A stretch of DNA of 51,453 nucleotides from Flavobacterium lacisediminis (GCF_025909975.1 NZ_JAPCIO010000010.1:1-51453), one strand, 5' to 3'; numbered from the stretch's first letter, positions 40,794 to 51,402 are shown. The notes: generated by a model not told the origin, from the sequence alone. Translations and numbers: made by a program.

Positions 40794-41540
40794 ATGGTAA
40801 ACCATATTAGTAATGAAAAAGTCATAGAAGTAGAAAATCTTACCAAAAAATTTGGTGATTTTACTGCTGTAAAAGGAATTTCTTTTCATGTAAATAAGGG
40901 CGAAATTTTTGGCTTTCTTGGAGCAAATGGCGCAGGAAAAACTACAGCAATGAAAATGCTAATAGGTATTTCAAATCCTTCAAGCGGTAATGCAAACGTG
41001 GCGGGTTTTGATGTGCATACCCAAAGCGACGAAGTTAAAAAAAGTATTGGCTATATGAGCCAAAAATTTTCAATGTACGATGACTTAACTGTTCAGGAAA
41101 ATATTACCTTTTTTGGAGGAATTTATGGTCTTTCAAGAAAACAAATTAAGAAAAAAACAGCTGAACTTATTGAAGAATTGCAATTAGGAGATATTACAAA
41201 ATCAAGAGTAGGATCATTACCATTGGGATGGAAACAAAAACTAGCTTTTTCAGTTTCTTTGTTACATGAACCAAAAATTGTTTTTTTAGATGAACCTACA
41301 GGTGGTGTAGACCCTATAACCAGAAGACAATTTTGGGAACTTATCTATACGGAAGCAGATAAAGGAACCACTATTTTTGTAACCACACATTACATGGATG
41401 AAGCCGAATATTGTGATCGTGTTTCTATTATGGTAGACGGTGTTATTGAAGCCTTGGATACACCTAAAAACTTAAAAAAGCAATTTGATGTGGACTCTAT
41501 GAATGAAGTATTCTTAAAATTAGCTCGAAATATTGAATAA
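40794..41540 (+). CDS. ABC transporter ATP-binding protein 2
   Basis: A 248-residue ABC ATPase with Walker A GANGAGKTT and Walker B IVFLDEPTGGVDP. The signature is GSLPLGWKQK, a degenerate LSGGxxQ (LPLGW) as in the C-terminal half of YbhF-like ATPases. With the preceding ATPase it would form a heterodimer. The ATG at 40794 is 11 bp after the preceding stop. Confidence 0.93.
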   Translation: MVNHISNEKVIEVENLTKKFGDFTAVKGISFHVNKGEIFGFLGANGAGKTTAMKMLIGISNPSSGNANVAGFDVHTQSDEVKKSIGYMSQKFSMYDDLTVQENITFFGGIYGLSRKQIKKKTAELIEELQLGDITKSRVGSLPLGWKQKLAFSVSLLHEPKIVFLDEPTGGVDPITRRQFWELIYTEADKGTTIFVTTHYMDEAEYCDRVSIMVDGVIEALDTPKNLKKQFDVDSMNEVFLKLARNIE

Positions 41541-41551
41541 AAGTATATACT

Positions 41552-42658
41552 ATGAAACGATTTAAAGGTTTTGTAAAAAAAGAATTCTACCATATTTTTA
41601 GAGACAAACGATCATTGTTTATACTATTTGGTATGCCAATTGCTCAAATTTTACTGTTTGGCTTTGCTATAACAAACGAAATCAACAATGTAGATATTGC
41701 CATTTTAGATTATGCAAAAGATGCTGAATCTGAGAAAATTATCCAAAAAATAAAAGCATCAAAATATTTTAATATAGAGAATCAAATAGATAATGAAAAA
41801 GCTATTGAATCCGAATTCAAAAATGGAAAAATAAAAGCTGTATTACTATTTGAAAGAGACTTTGCGAAAAAATTAGAAAATCAAAAAAAAGCAACTGTTC
41901 AAGTTATTACTGATGCTACAGAACCTAATGTTGCTAATACTATTACAAACTATACACAATCCATAATTCAAAATTATCAAAATCAAAAAAACACAACTCA
42001 AAAACAAAGTGTTTCAATTGTTATGCAAACTCGAATGTTATACAATGCTGAACTAAAAAGCGTTTTTAACTTTGTACCTGGTGTAATGACAGTGATTTTA
42101 ATGTTAGTTTCTGCCATGATGACCTCTATCTCTATTACAAGAGAAAAAGAATTAGGAACTATGGAAGTATTATTGGTTTCACCTCTAAAACCTTTTCAGG
42201 TGATTATTGGAAAAGTTTTTCCTTACGTTTTTTTATCAATTATAAATGCCGTTGTTATTGTTTCAATGGGCTATTTTATTTTTGGAATGCCAATAAGAGG
42301 AAGTCTTTTTTTATTAGCTTTTGAAAGTATTCTATTTATCATTACGGCACTTTCATTAGGCATTTTGATTTCAACAGTTTCAAATTCGCAACAAACCGCA
42401 ATGATGCTTTCTTTAATGGGGTTAATGCTTCCTGTTATAATACTTTCAGGATTTATTTTTCCTATTTCGTCCATGCCATTACCCATGCAAATTATGAATA
42501 ATATAATTCCCGCAAAATGGTTTATTATTATTGTAAAATCAATTATGCTTAAAGGAGTAGGAATAAGCTATATTATCAAAGAAACATTGATTTTGACATT
42601 AATGACATTGATTTTTATTGGGCTAAGTATCAAAAATTACAAAACCCGATTAGAATAA
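41552..42658 (+). CDS. ABC-2 type permease 1
   Basis: A 368-residue permease with one N-terminal membrane helix, a large extracytoplasmic domain (about 45-170) and five C-terminal helices, the YbhS/YbhR topology. REKELGTMEVLLVSPLKPFQVIIGK is the conserved ABC-2 motif. It forms a heterodimer with the next gene product. Likely substrates are drugs, lipids or peptides; not determinable. Confidence 0.93.
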   Translation: MKRFKGFVKKEFYHIFRDKRSLFILFGMPIAQILLFGFAITNEINNVDIAILDYAKDAESEKIIQKIKASKYFNIENQIDNEKAIESEFKNGKIKAVLLFERDFAKKLENQKKATVQVITDATEPNVANTITNYTQSIIQNYQNQKNTTQKQSVSIVMQTRMLYNAELKSVFNFVPGVMTVILMLVSAMMTSISITREKELGTMEVLLVSPLKPFQVIIGKVFPYVFLSIINAVVIVSMGYFIFGMPIRGSLFLLAFESILFIITALSLGILISTVSNSQQTAMMLSLMGLMLPVIILSGFIFPISSMPLPMQIMNNIIPAKWFIIIVKSIMLKGVGISYIIKETLILTLMTLIFIGLSIKNYKTRLE

Positions 42659-42669
42659 AAATTTAAAAA

Positions 42670-43791
42670 ATGAGAACTATTTTATTCATAATACAGAAAG
42701 AGTTTAAGCAAATTTTTAGAGATAAAAGCATGCTGAGATTGATATTTATATTACCAATATTACAACTATTAATCCTTTCTAATGCAGCAACTTTTGATGT
42801 CAAAAACATTAGAATTTCATTTATAGATTCAGATAATTCTATTTCTTCACGTGTTTTAAAAGATAAATTTAATGCTAACAGTTATTTTAGTGTGACTAAA
42901 GAACTTACAAACCCAAAAGAAGGTTTAGATTTTTTACAAAAAGGAAGTACAGACATTGTGATAGAAATTCCCAATCAATTTGAAAAAATGCTTCAAAACG
43001 AAAAAAAAGCAGAATTACAAATCCAAATTAATGCCATAGATGCTGCTACAGCAGGAGTTCAAAATGTTTATGTCTCTCAAATAGTACAACAAGTAAATCA
43101 AGATATTGCTGTTAAAATTTATAATACAACTGAAAATCAAATTATTCTTAGTAGGATTGAAACTATACCCTCATTTTGGTATAATAACACTTTAAATTAC
43201 AAGACCTTTATGGTACCTGGAATATTAGTTTTATTGGTAACAATGCTAACGCTTTTTCTTTCAGCTATGAATATTGTTAGAGAAAAAGAATTAGGAACTT
43301 TAGAACAAATTAATGTTACACCTATTAAAAAATATCAATTCATAATTGGAAAATTATTCCCTTTTTGGGTGCTTGGACTTATTATATTGAGTGTTGGATT
43401 AGTTATTTCAAAAGTAGTTTTTAATGTTCCAATGTTAGGAAGTATTCTTTTAGTTTATGGATTTACTTCTATTTATTTACTCTTAATTTTAGGATTTGGA
43501 CTTTATATTTCTAACCACACTGAAACACAACAACAAGCGATGTTTATTGCGTGGTTTTTTATGGTAATTTTTATATTAATGAGTGGTTTATTTACACCTA
43601 TTGAAAGTATGCCAAAATGGGCTCAAAACATCACCTTATTAAATCCTATTCGTTACTTCGTTGAGTTTATAAGAATGGTTTTATTAAAAGGTGCTGGCCT
43701 TAAAGAAGTACTACCTAATTTAGTAGTAATTTTAATTTTTGCAATATTAATTAATGGCTTAGCTGTGTGGAGCTATAAGAAAACGAATTAA
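42670..43791 (+). CDS. ABC-2 type permease 2
   Basis: A 373-residue permease of the same topology as its neighbour. REKELGTLEQINVTPIKKYQFIIGK carries the same motif, showing both arose by duplication. It is the last gene of the exporter operon; a terminator follows at 43910. Confidence 0.93.
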   Translation: MRTILFIIQKEFKQIFRDKSMLRLIFILPILQLLILSNAATFDVKNIRISFIDSDNSISSRVLKDKFNANSYFSVTKELTNPKEGLDFLQKGSTDIVIEIPNQFEKMLQNEKKAELQIQINAIDAATAGVQNVYVSQIVQQVNQDIAVKIYNTTENQIILSRIETIPSFWYNNTLNYKTFMVPGILVLLVTMLTLFLSAMNIVREKELGTLEQINVTPIKKYQFIIGKLFPFWVLGLIILSVGLVISKVVFNVPMLGSILLVYGFTSIYLLLILGFGLYISNHTETQQQAMFIAWFFMVIFILMSGLFTPIESMPKWAQNITLLNPIRYFVEFIRMVLLKGAGLKEVLPNLVVILIFAILINGLAVWSYKKTN

Positions 43792-43909
43792 GACCAAGGT
43801 CATTTCTTCTTGTTTTCAATTGATTTTGTCATTGGAATTTTAGAAATATCAAATATAATTGTCTCAGATCTTCCTTAAAAAAGTTCGAAACGCCTCTACT
43901 CTGCTCCAC

Positions 43910-43947
43910 AAAAAACCCTGCAAAACATTGATTTTACAGGGTTTTTT
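43910..43947. terminator. Bidirectional terminator between exporter and ilv operons
   Basis: AAAAAACCCTG (43910-43920) and CAGGGTTTTTT (43937-43947) form a perfect 11-bp stem with T-runs on both strands, ending two convergent operons. The 118 bp before it (43792-43909) holds nothing I recognise. Confidence 0.93.
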
Positions 43948-43949
43948 AT

Positions 43950-45191
43950 TTAAATCAACAACGCTAACAAAGGTTCTTTTTCATTTAAATATTGAAATTG
44001 AAAGCCTTTATCTTGCATTTTAGCTTTAACAAAAACAATATCTTCTTCATTTTTTACTTCCAAGCCAACTACAACTGGTCCAACATCTCTATTATTTTTT
44101 TTAATGAATTGGAAATAAGTAATATCATCAGATTCTGATAAAACATCATTTACAAACTCTCTTAATGCACCTGGACGTTGTGGAAATTGAATCATAAAAT
44201 AATGTTTTAATCCTTCATATAGTAAAGAACGTTCTTTTATTTCTTCTGTTCGTTCAATATCATTATTGCTTCCACTTACAACACAGACTACAGTTTTACC
44301 CTTAATTTCATTCGCTATAAAATCCAAAGAAGCGATAGCTAATGCTCCTGCGGGTTCAACTACCATAGCTTCTTCATTGTACAATTTTAGAATTGTAGAA
44401 CAAACTTTTCCTTCGGGAACTAAAATCATTCTATCTAAAGTGTTTTTACAAATAGAAAATGTTTCATTACCAACTTGTTTTACTGCTGCTCCATCAACGA
44501 ATTTATCGATAGTATTTAAAGCTACTGGATAATTTTGATATAAGGCATGTTGCATGGAAGGAGCTCCTTCTGGTTCTACCCCAATTATTTTAGTATTTGG
44601 ACTTAAGCTTTTGAAAACAGTAGAAACACCTGCTGCTAAACCTCCACCTCCTACGGGAAGTAAAAGATAATCAATTGATGGTACTTTTTCTGAAAGAATT
44701 TCTAATCCAACCGTTCCTTGACCTGCAATTACTTCTAAATCATCGAAGGGATGGATAAATTCTAATTGATTTTCGTTTGAAAATTGTTTAGCCGCATGAA
44801 ATGCATCATCAAAAGTATCTCCAATCAAAACAATATCAACAAATGATTTTCCAAACAATTCTACTTGCTTTATCTTTTGATTTGGAGTTGTTTTAGGCAT
44901 GTAAATTTTGCCATGAATTTGCAATAATTGGCAAGAATAAGCTACACCTTGCGCATGATTTCCAGCACTTGCACAAACAATTCCTTTTTCTTTTTGAACC
45001 TCATCTAAATGACTAATTTTATTGTAAGCTCCCCTAATTTTATAAGAACGAACTTGTTGTAAATCTTCTCGCTTCAAATATACCGAAGCTTGATATTTTT
45101 CAGACAAATTGATACTGAATTGGAGTGGTGTTTTAATTACCACTCCATTCAAATTATCTTGAGCTTTTACTATATTTTCAAATAAGGTCAT
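43950..45191 (-). CDS. ilvA: Threonine dehydratase (biosynthetic)
   Basis: A 413-residue PLP enzyme converting threonine to 2-oxobutanoate, the first step to isoleucine. The PLP lysine lies in LQQVRSYKIRGAYN and the phosphate loop is GGGGLAAG. The C-terminal ACT-like domain (about 330-413, FMIQFPQRPGALREFVNDV) binds isoleucine for feedback control; one such domain instead of two gives the shorter form. It ends the operon and overlaps ilvC by one base. Confidence 0.96.
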   Translation of the reverse strand: MTLFENIVKAQDNLNGVVIKTPLQFSINLSEKYQASVYLKREDLQQVRSYKIRGAYNKISHLDEVQKEKGIVCASAGNHAQGVAYSCQLLQIHGKIYMPKTTPNQKIKQVELFGKSFVDIVLIGDTFDDAFHAAKQFSNENQLEFIHPFDDLEVIAGQGTVGLEILSEKVPSIDYLLLPVGGGGLAAGVSTVFKSLSPNTKIIGVEPEGAPSMQHALYQNYPVALNTIDKFVDGAAVKQVGNETFSICKNTLDRMILVPEGKVCSTILKLYNEEAMVVEPAGALAIASLDFIANEIKGKTVVCVVSGSNNDIERTEEIKERSLLYEGLKHYFMIQFPQRPGALREFVNDVLSESDDITYFQFIKKNNRDVGPVVVGLEVKNEEDIVFVKAKMQDKGFQFQYLNEKEPLLALLI

Positions 45192-46237
45192 TAGTTTAAT
45201 TTTGGTCTTAACTTTCTAACTGCTGCTCCTGCTTGCCATAATTCAGATTCGCGGATTTCAGTTAATTCTACTTCTAATTTTTGACGGTAATCCGTTTTAC
45301 TTCCTTCAGAAATCACTCGATTCGCTTCTCTTCCTGAAGACACTTCATCATATAAATTTTCAAAAACTGGTGTTGTAGCATCTCTAAACTTACCTTTCCA
45401 ATCTAAAGCGCCACGTTGAGCAGTTACTGAAGTATTAGCAAACATCCAATCCATTCCGTTTTCTGCTACTAAAGGCATTAAACTTTGGGTTAATTCTTCA
45501 ACTGTTTCATTAAATGCTTCTGATGGCGAATGTCCGTTTTTACGTAATACATTATATTGCGCTTCGAACAAACCCGCTAAAGCGCCCATTAAAATTCCTC
45601 GTTCTCCGGTTAAATCAGAATACACTTCTTTTTGAAAATCTGTTTCGAATAAATAACCAGAACCGACTCCAATTCCCAATGCGATGGCTTTATCTTTTGC
45701 TCTACCTGTGGCATCTTGAAAAACAGCGATACTAGAATTAATTCCTTCGCCTTTTAAAAACAATCTTCTTAAAGAAGTTCCAGAACCTTTTGGTGCAACT
45801 AAAATTACATCTACATCTGCTGGAGGTACAATTCCTGTTTTTTCATTAAATGTGATTCCGAAACCGTGAGAAAAATATAGTGTTTTGCCCGCAGTTAAAT
45901 ATTTTTTAACCGTATTCCAAGCTTCAATTTGACCAGCATCTGAAAGTAAATACTGAATGATTGTAGCATTATCGCAAGCTTCATCAATATCAAATAAAGT
46001 TTCTCCTTCAATCCAACCATCTGCAATCGCTTTTTCCCAGCTTTTTCCACCTTTACGTTGACCAACTATTACATTAAATCCGTTATCTCTTAAATTTAAA
46101 GATTGTCCAGGACCTTGAACGCCATAACCAATTACAGCAATTACTTCATGTTTTAATGTGTCTTGTGCTTTTTCTAATGGGAATTCGTCTCTTGTGATTA
46201 CGGTTTCATTAACTCCTCCAAAATTTATTGTTGCCAT
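45191..46237 (-). CDS. ilvC: Ketol-acid reductoisomerase
   Basis: A 348-residue class I enzyme. The nucleotide loop is VIGYGVQGPGQSLNLRDNG (about 34-52) followed by VGQRKGGKSW. The knotted C-terminal domain has DLTGERGILMGAL and the metal-binding acidic residues. It converts 2-acetolactate and 2-aceto-2-hydroxybutyrate to dihydroxy acids. It lies between ilvN and ilvA. Confidence 0.97.
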   Translation of the reverse strand: MATINFGGVNETVITRDEFPLEKAQDTLKHEVIAVIGYGVQGPGQSLNLRDNGFNVIVGQRKGGKSWEKAIADGWIEGETLFDIDEACDNATIIQYLLSDAGQIEAWNTVKKYLTAGKTLYFSHGFGITFNEKTGIVPPADVDVILVAPKGSGTSLRRLFLKGEGINSSIAVFQDATGRAKDKAIALGIGVGSGYLFETDFQKEVYSDLTGERGILMGALAGLFEAQYNVLRKNGHSPSEAFNETVEELTQSLMPLVAENGMDWMFANTSVTAQRGALDWKGKFRDATTPVFENLYDEVSSGREANRVISEGSKTDYRQKLEVELTEIRESELWQAGAAVRKLRPKLN

Positions 46238-46260
46238 ATTTTTTCTTTTTAAATTTTAAT

Positions 46261-46848
46261 TTACATTTGAAATACTTGATCCTTTTTATCTAAAAATTCG
46301 TTGTTTATTGTTTGTAATGCTGGATTTTTTAGTTCCATTTCTACTACTTTTTTATGAATACCTTCGCTTGCGTTAATAATGGCTATTCGGGAACTTCTTA
46401 CAAATTCTATTAAACCAAACTTGTCTAGCTTTTTCAATAACTTATTGATTTCTTCTCCCTGACCTGTGGCTTCAAAAACTGTATAATCATTTCGAATAAC
46501 AACCGCTTTTGCGCCATATTCTCTTAGCAAACGCTCTACTTTAACTTCTTTGATGATAACTTCAGTAGGCACTTTATACAATGCCATTTGTTGCCAAACA
46601 ATCTCATCATTTGTATTGCAATACACCTTGAAAACATCTACAATCTTTTCAATTTGCTTTACCAAATTCTTCACGACAGCTTCTGCTTCAACAACTACAA
46701 TAGTGAATCTATAAATATTAGGCACTTCGCTTGGTGACGTATTAAAACTCTCTAAACTAATTTTTCTTCTTGAAAACATGATGGCTATTTTATTAATTAG
46801 TCCGACATGATTTTCTGTATATATTGTAAGGGTAAATTCTTTTTTCAT
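46261..46848 (-). CDS. ilvN: Acetolactate synthase small (regulatory) subunit
   Basis: A 195-residue protein with an N-terminal ACT domain (about 3-75: FTLTIYTENHVGLINKIAIMFSRRKISLESF) and a C-terminal small-subunit domain. It binds valine for feedback and activates the catalytic subunit. It lies 10 bp after ilvB. The symbol ilvH would be equally valid. Confidence 0.94.
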   Translation of the reverse strand: MKKEFTLTIYTENHVGLINKIAIMFSRRKISLESFNTSPSEVPNIYRFTIVVVEAEAVVKNLVKQIEKIVDVFKVYCNTNDEIVWQQMALYKVPTEVIIKEVKVERLLREYGAKAVVIRNDYTVFEATGQGEEINKLLKKLDKFGLIEFVRSSRIAIINASEGIHKKVVEMELKNPALQTINNEFLDKKDQVFQM

Positions 46849-46858
46849 CTTCTTTCAA

Positions 46859-48604
46859 TTAAATATCTTCTTTACACAAAACAATTTCCGAAACGCCTTT
46901 TCCTTGCGGCACCATTGGAAAAACGTTGTCTTCCATTCGAACGGCAACTTCTAACAAAAACGACTCAGGAAAATCAATCATTTCTTGCAAAGCCGATTTT
47001 AACTCTTCTCGTAAAGCCACTTTATTTCCTTTAATTCCATACCCTTTTGCGACTTGAACAAAATCGGGACTTTGGATATCGGTAAAAGAATATCGTTTTT
47101 CATGAAATAATTCTTGCCATTGGCGTACCATTCCTAAAAAACTATTATTTAAAATCAGAATCTTTACATTAGGTTTGAACTGCATAATGGTTCCTAGTTC
47201 TTGAATATTCATTTGTGCACCACCATCACCCATTACCGCAATTACGGTCCGTTCTGGTGCTCCATATTTTGCACCAATAGCCGCTGGTAAAGCAAACCCC
47301 ATAGTTCCTAAACCACCACTAGTGATATTACTTCTGGTTTTGTTTTGATGTGAATAGCGACACGTTATCATTTGGTGTTGGCCCACATCCGTAACCATTA
47401 CTGCTTCGCCGTTGGTTAATTCGTTAATTAATTGAATCACTTCACCCATTGTTATTTCACCTTCTTCAGGAAATAATTCAGGTTCAATTAACTTTTCCGT
47501 TTCAATGGCTATTGCTTGATGAAATTTTGTAATCCATTCTTGATGTGATTTTTGTTCTACTCTTTCCGTCAACAAAGGCAAAGTCTCTTTACAATTTCCC
47601 CAAACTGGAACGTTTACTAACACATTTTTATCAATTTCGGCTGGATCAATATCCAAATGAATAATTTTTGCTTGTTTCGCATATTTATCCAAACGACCTG
47701 TCACCCTATCATCGAAACGCATTCCAATGGCAATTAAAACATCGCATTCATTAGTAAAAAGATTAGGTGCATAATTTCCATGCATACCTAACATACCTAC
47801 TGCTAAGGGATGATTCGTTGGAATAGCACTCATCCCCATAATCGTCCATGCTGAAGGGATTCCTGCTTTCTCAATGAATTGTAAAAACTCCTTTTCTGCA
47901 TTTCCTAAAATCACACCTTGACCAAAAATCACAAACGGCTTTTTAGCTTGATTGATGAGTTCGGCTGCTTGCTCTACATATGAAATTCGGATATCAGGTT
48001 GTGGTTTATAACTTCTGATGAAGTCGCACTTTTGATAACCTTCATAATCAAATAATTGCAATTGAGCATTTTTGGTAATATCAATTAATACAGGACCTGG
48101 CCGACCACTTTTTGCTATATAAAAAGCTTTTGCTAAAACTGAAGGAATTTCGGAAGCATCTGTAATTTGATAATTCCATTTCGTTACTGGCGATGTTATG
48201 TTTACGATATCGGTTTCCTGAAAAGCATCCGTTCCTAATAAGTGGGCAAAAACTTGTCCCGTAATACAAACTAAAGGAGTAGAATCAATCATAGCATCTG
48301 CTAAACCCGTAACTAAATTGGTAGCACCTGGACCGCTTGTTGCAAATACAACTCCAGTTGCACCACTCACTCTCGCAAATCCTTGAGCGGCATGAGTTGC
48401 ACCTTGTTCATGACGGACTAAAATGTGATTTAATTGCTTTTTATAATCAAACAAAGCGTCATAAATTGGCATAATGGCACCACCTGGATATCCAAAAATA
48501 GTGGTAACATTTTCCGCTAATAAGGCTTCAATAACAGCAACACTTCCTGAAACTAATGTCTCAGATTTCTGTTTTTCTGTTTCTTTTATCTCTAATGTAT
48601 TCAT
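46859..48604 (-). CDS. ilvB: Acetolactate synthase large (catalytic) subunit
   Basis: A 581-residue thiamine-diphosphate enzyme. The catalytic Glu is in VRHEQGATHAAQGFAR, FAD/activator region LGMHGNYAPN, and the ThDP motif GDGGAQMNIQELGT...LNN is at the C-terminus. It joins two pyruvates or pyruvate and 2-oxobutanoate. It follows ilvD by 3 bp and precedes ilvN. Confidence 0.97.
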   Translation of the reverse strand: MNTLEIKETEKQKSETLVSGSVAVIEALLAENVTTIFGYPGGAIMPIYDALFDYKKQLNHILVRHEQGATHAAQGFARVSGATGVVFATSGPGATNLVTGLADAMIDSTPLVCITGQVFAHLLGTDAFQETDIVNITSPVTKWNYQITDASEIPSVLAKAFYIAKSGRPGPVLIDITKNAQLQLFDYEGYQKCDFIRSYKPQPDIRISYVEQAAELINQAKKPFVIFGQGVILGNAEKEFLQFIEKAGIPSAWTIMGMSAIPTNHPLAVGMLGMHGNYAPNLFTNECDVLIAIGMRFDDRVTGRLDKYAKQAKIIHLDIDPAEIDKNVLVNVPVWGNCKETLPLLTERVEQKSHQEWITKFHQAIAIETEKLIEPELFPEEGEITMGEVIQLINELTNGEAVMVTDVGQHQMITCRYSHQNKTRSNITSGGLGTMGFALPAAIGAKYGAPERTVIAVMGDGGAQMNIQELGTIMQFKPNVKILILNNSFLGMVRQWQELFHEKRYSFTDIQSPDFVQVAKGYGIKGNKVALREELKSALQEMIDFPESFLLEVAVRMEDNVFPMVPQGKGVSEIVLCKEDI

Positions 48605-48607
48605 TTT

Positions 48608-50287
48608 CTAAAATTCATCGGTTACACAACCATTTGAAGCATCGGTAACTAATTTGGCATACTTTAATAACACGCCATTAGTTACTTTTAACTTTGGTTG
48701 CTGCCACTTGTTTTTTCTATCTGTTAATTCTTCCTCACTCACATGCAAATGAATCGTGTTGTCTACTGCATTAATTTCAATAACATCTTCATCTTCAACT
48801 AAAGCAATAGTGCCTCCATCATAAGCTTCAGGCGAAATATGTCCTACTACAAAACCATGTGTTCCTCCGCTAAAACGACCATCGGTAATTAATGCGACAC
48901 TTTTTCCTAAACCTGCACCAATTAAAGCGGATGTTGGTTTTAACATTTCTGGCATTCCTGGCCCGCCTTTTGGTCCGACATAGCGAATAACCACCACATC
49001 TCCTGCTTTTATTTTTTTATCTTCAATACCTTTAATTAATTCTTTTTCGCCATCAAAAACTCGAGCTGGACCTTTGAAAAATTCACCTTCTTTTCCAGTA
49101 ATTTTAGCGACAGAACCTTTCGGAGCAAGATTTCCATATAAAATTTGAATATGGCCTGTTGGTTTTATAGGAGTTTCAATAGGTTTTATAATATTCTGTG
49201 TTTCGAAATCGATATCTGAAACCTCTTGTAAATTTTCTCGAATTGTTTTTGATGTTACGGTTAAACAATCTCCATGCAACATTCCTTTGCTTAATAGATA
49301 TTTTAAAACCATTGGAACGCCGCCTTTTTCGTGAAGGTTTTGCATTAAATAATTTCCACCTGGTTTAAAATCGGCAATCAAAGGTGTTTTGTTGCTAATT
49401 CTTTGAAAATCGTCTTGAGTAATAGTTACTCCAACACTTCTAGCCATAGCAATCATGTGTAAAACGGCATTTGTACTTCCGCCAAGAGCAATTAAAACAG
49501 TCAATGCATTTTCAAACGCTTCGAAAGTCATGATGTCTTTAGGACATATATTTTGCTCCAAAAGTTGCTTCATGTAAAACGAAACTGATTCACATTCTTG
49601 AAACTTCTCGACGCTTATTGCTGGATTAGAACTTGAATAAGGCAAACTCATTCCTAAGGCTTCAATCGCAATAGCCATTGTATTTGCCGTATACATTCCG
49701 CCGCAAGCACCTGCACCTGGGCAAGCATTTTTTATGATTCCTTTAAAATCTTCTTCTGATATTGTTCCAGCAATTTTTTCTCCTAATGCTTCAAAAGCTG
49801 AAACAATATTCAAATCTTTTCCTTGATATTTACCTGGAGCAATTGTTCCACCATAAACCATAATAGATGGGCGATTTAATCTTCCCATGGCGATGATACT
49901 TCCTGGCATATTTTTATCGCAACCCGGAATAGCCACTACTCCATCATAATAATGTCCTGAAACTACACTTTCGATACTATCCGCTATAATCTCTCTGCTA
50001 ACTAATGAATATCGCATACCGTCAGTTCCGTTTGTAATTCCGTCACTAATTCCGATCGTATTAAAAATTAAACCCACCATTTCATTTTGATTCACTTCTT
50101 TTTTTATCAAAGCGGCCAAATGATTCAAATGCATGTTACAAGTATTCCCATCGTAACCCATTGAAGCAATTCCGATGAAAGGCTGTGCTAATTCTTTTTC
50201 AGTCAGACCAATTCCGTACAACATAGCTTGAGCAGCTGGTTGCGTAGGATCTTGCGTAACCGTTTTACTATATTTATTTAATTCCAT
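48608..50287 (-). CDS. ilvD: Dihydroxy-acid dehydratase
   Basis: A 559-residue Fe-S dehydratase giving the 2-oxo acids of valine and isoleucine. Cluster cysteines are in [17 protein letters not shown] and [15 protein letters not shown]. The Ser of the C-terminal [14 protein letters not shown] is catalytic. Its Fe-S cluster is of the kind damaged by NO, which the nearby ric could repair. It overlaps ilvE by one base. Confidence 0.97.
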   Translation of the reverse strand: MELNKYSKTVTQDPTQPAAQAMLYGIGLTEKELAQPFIGIASMGYDGNTCNMHLNHLAALIKKEVNQNEMVGLIFNTIGISDGITNGTDGMRYSLVSREIIADSIESVVSGHYYDGVVAIPGCDKNMPGSIIAMGRLNRPSIMVYGGTIAPGKYQGKDLNIVSAFEALGEKIAGTISEEDFKGIIKNACPGAGACGGMYTANTMAIAIEALGMSLPYSSSNPAISVEKFQECESVSFYMKQLLEQNICPKDIMTFEAFENALTVLIALGGSTNAVLHMIAMARSVGVTITQDDFQRISNKTPLIADFKPGGNYLMQNLHEKGGVPMVLKYLLSKGMLHGDCLTVTSKTIRENLQEVSDIDFETQNIIKPIETPIKPTGHIQILYGNLAPKGSVAKITGKEGEFFKGPARVFDGEKELIKGIEDKKIKAGDVVVIRYVGPKGGPGMPEMLKPTSALIGAGLGKSVALITDGRFSGGTHGFVVGHISPEAYDGGTIALVEDEDVIEINAVDNTIHLHVSEEELTDRKNKWQQPKLKVTNGVLLKYAKLVTDASNGCVTDEF

Positions 50288-51174
50288 TATAAGTATACGT
50301 TTTGATATTCGTTATGCGCCACTCTTCTTTTATATTTCTTTTGAATTACCGAACCGATTGAATCTTCCCAATCTAATGGAAACTTATAATCATTAACCGA
50401 CTGTATTCCAATTACTTCAGCTGCAGTTCCACAGAAAAAAGCGCTATCTGCTGTGAATACTTCCTCGGGTGTAAAGAATTTCTCTTCAATTTCGTACCCT
50501 AATTCTTTTCCTATTTCTAAAACCGTTTGACGCGTTATTCCTGCTAAAATATTTCCTAATGGAGCTGTAACTAATTTTCCATTCTTTTCAAGAAAAAAAT
50601 TAGCACCAGGACCTTCTGCGATATACCCATTCATATCTGTTAATAAAGCTTCATCATATCCATTTGCTTTAGCTTCTGTAGTTGCTAAAATGCTATTCGT
50701 GTAATGTCCAACTACTTTAGCTTCAACAAAACATGATTTAGGGTTGGGTCTTTGGAACGATGATAACATCAATCTAAGTAATGAATCCCCTAAATATTTT
50801 CCCCATTCCCAAGCCATAATTGCCACATGAACTTCATCAGTTGGAGTTAATGACATATTTTCACCCAAATACACTAATGGTCTGACATAAGCATCTTTTA
50901 AATCATTAAGCTCTAGTAACTTATATGTAATTTGCTCTAATTCCTTTTCAGTATATTTCAAATTAATATGCATCACTTTTGCGGAATAATGCAATCTTTC
51001 ATAGTGTTCCTTTGCTTTGAAAATTCGGACACCATCTGGAGTATCGTAGGCTCTAATACCTTCAAATACGCCATTACCATAATGCATTGTTTGATTGTAA
51101 ATACTTACTGGAGCATCTTTTACTTTTACAAATTGACCGTTTAAAAAAATGGTGGTGTTTTCGTTGTAATACAT
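50287..51174 (-). CDS. ilvE: Branched-chain amino acid aminotransferase
   Basis: A 295-residue class IV PLP aminotransferase. [43 protein letters not shown] (with the PLP lysine upstream, near [17 protein letters not shown]) and [16 protein letters not shown] are typical. It makes Ile, Val and Leu in the last step. It is the first structural gene of the operon, with its ATG 26 bases after the T-run of the attenuator hairpin. Confidence 0.96.
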   Translation of the reverse strand: MYYNENTTIFLNGQFVKVKDAPVSIYNQTMHYGNGVFEGIRAYDTPDGVRIFKAKEHYERLHYSAKVMHINLKYTEKELEQITYKLLELNDLKDAYVRPLVYLGENMSLTPTDEVHVAIMAWEWGKYLGDSLLRLMLSSFQRPNPKSCFVEAKVVGHYTNSILATTEAKANGYDEALLTDMNGYIAEGPGANFFLEKNGKLVTAPLGNILAGITRQTVLEIGKELGYEIEEKFFTPEEVFTADSAFFCGTAAEVIGIQSVNDYKFPLDWEDSIGSVIQKKYKRRVAHNEYQNVYL

Positions 51175-51199
51175 AATTTTTAAAATTTTAAAATAAAAA

Positions 51200-51228
51200 A
51201 AGCCTTTCCCTAAAAACGGAAAAGGCTT
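51200..51228 (-). terminator. ilv operon attenuator hairpin
   Basis: In the minus direction AAGCCTTTTCC (51228-51218) pairs with GGAAAGGCTT (51209-51200) with one bulged T, followed by a run of T's (51200-51194). A competing pairing is available: AGACGGA (51251-51245), which overlaps the stop of the second leader peptide, can pair with TCCGTTT (51220-51214), taking the top of the terminator arm. That is the layout of transcription attenuation by ribosome stalling. Confidence 0.85.
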
Positions 51229-51249
51229 ATAATAATCAAACCAATCCGT

Positions 51250-51303
51250 CTATATAACACGAATATTTTTTATAATACTAATTGAAATATTTATATTTTC
51301 CAT
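51250..51303 (-). CDS. ilv leader peptide 2 (isoleucine-rich)
   Basis: A 17-residue ORF, MENINISISIIKNIRVI, with 8 Ile and 1 Val out of 17. It starts 3 bases after the stop of leader peptide 1 and its TAG overlaps the antiterminator arm. A ribosome stalled on Ile codons would leave that arm free; one that finishes would cover it. It is too short for ordinary gene callers. Confidence 0.7.
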   Translation of the reverse strand: MENINISISIIKNIRVI

Positions 51304-51306
51304 TTG

Positions 51307-51402
51307 TTAACTACACTTAATAATTAGAACTAAAAGTCCAATCGAAATAATGGTATTTATTACGATTACGATTTTGTTCCATATATTAGGACTTGTTTTC
51401 AT
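51307..51402 (-). CDS. ilv leader peptide 1 (Ile/Val/Leu-rich)
   Basis: A 31-residue ORF whose central part, IVIVINTIISIGLLVLII, is almost entirely branched-chain residues. There are 10 Ile, 3 Val and 3 Leu among 31. This is the hallmark of an ilv attenuator leader. It lies upstream of leader peptide 2, the attenuator hairpin and ilvE. The promoter should lie beyond about 51410; I see no clear -7 box before the window edge. Confidence 0.8.
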   Translation of the reverse strand: MKTSPNIWNKIVIVINTIISIGLLVLIIKCS

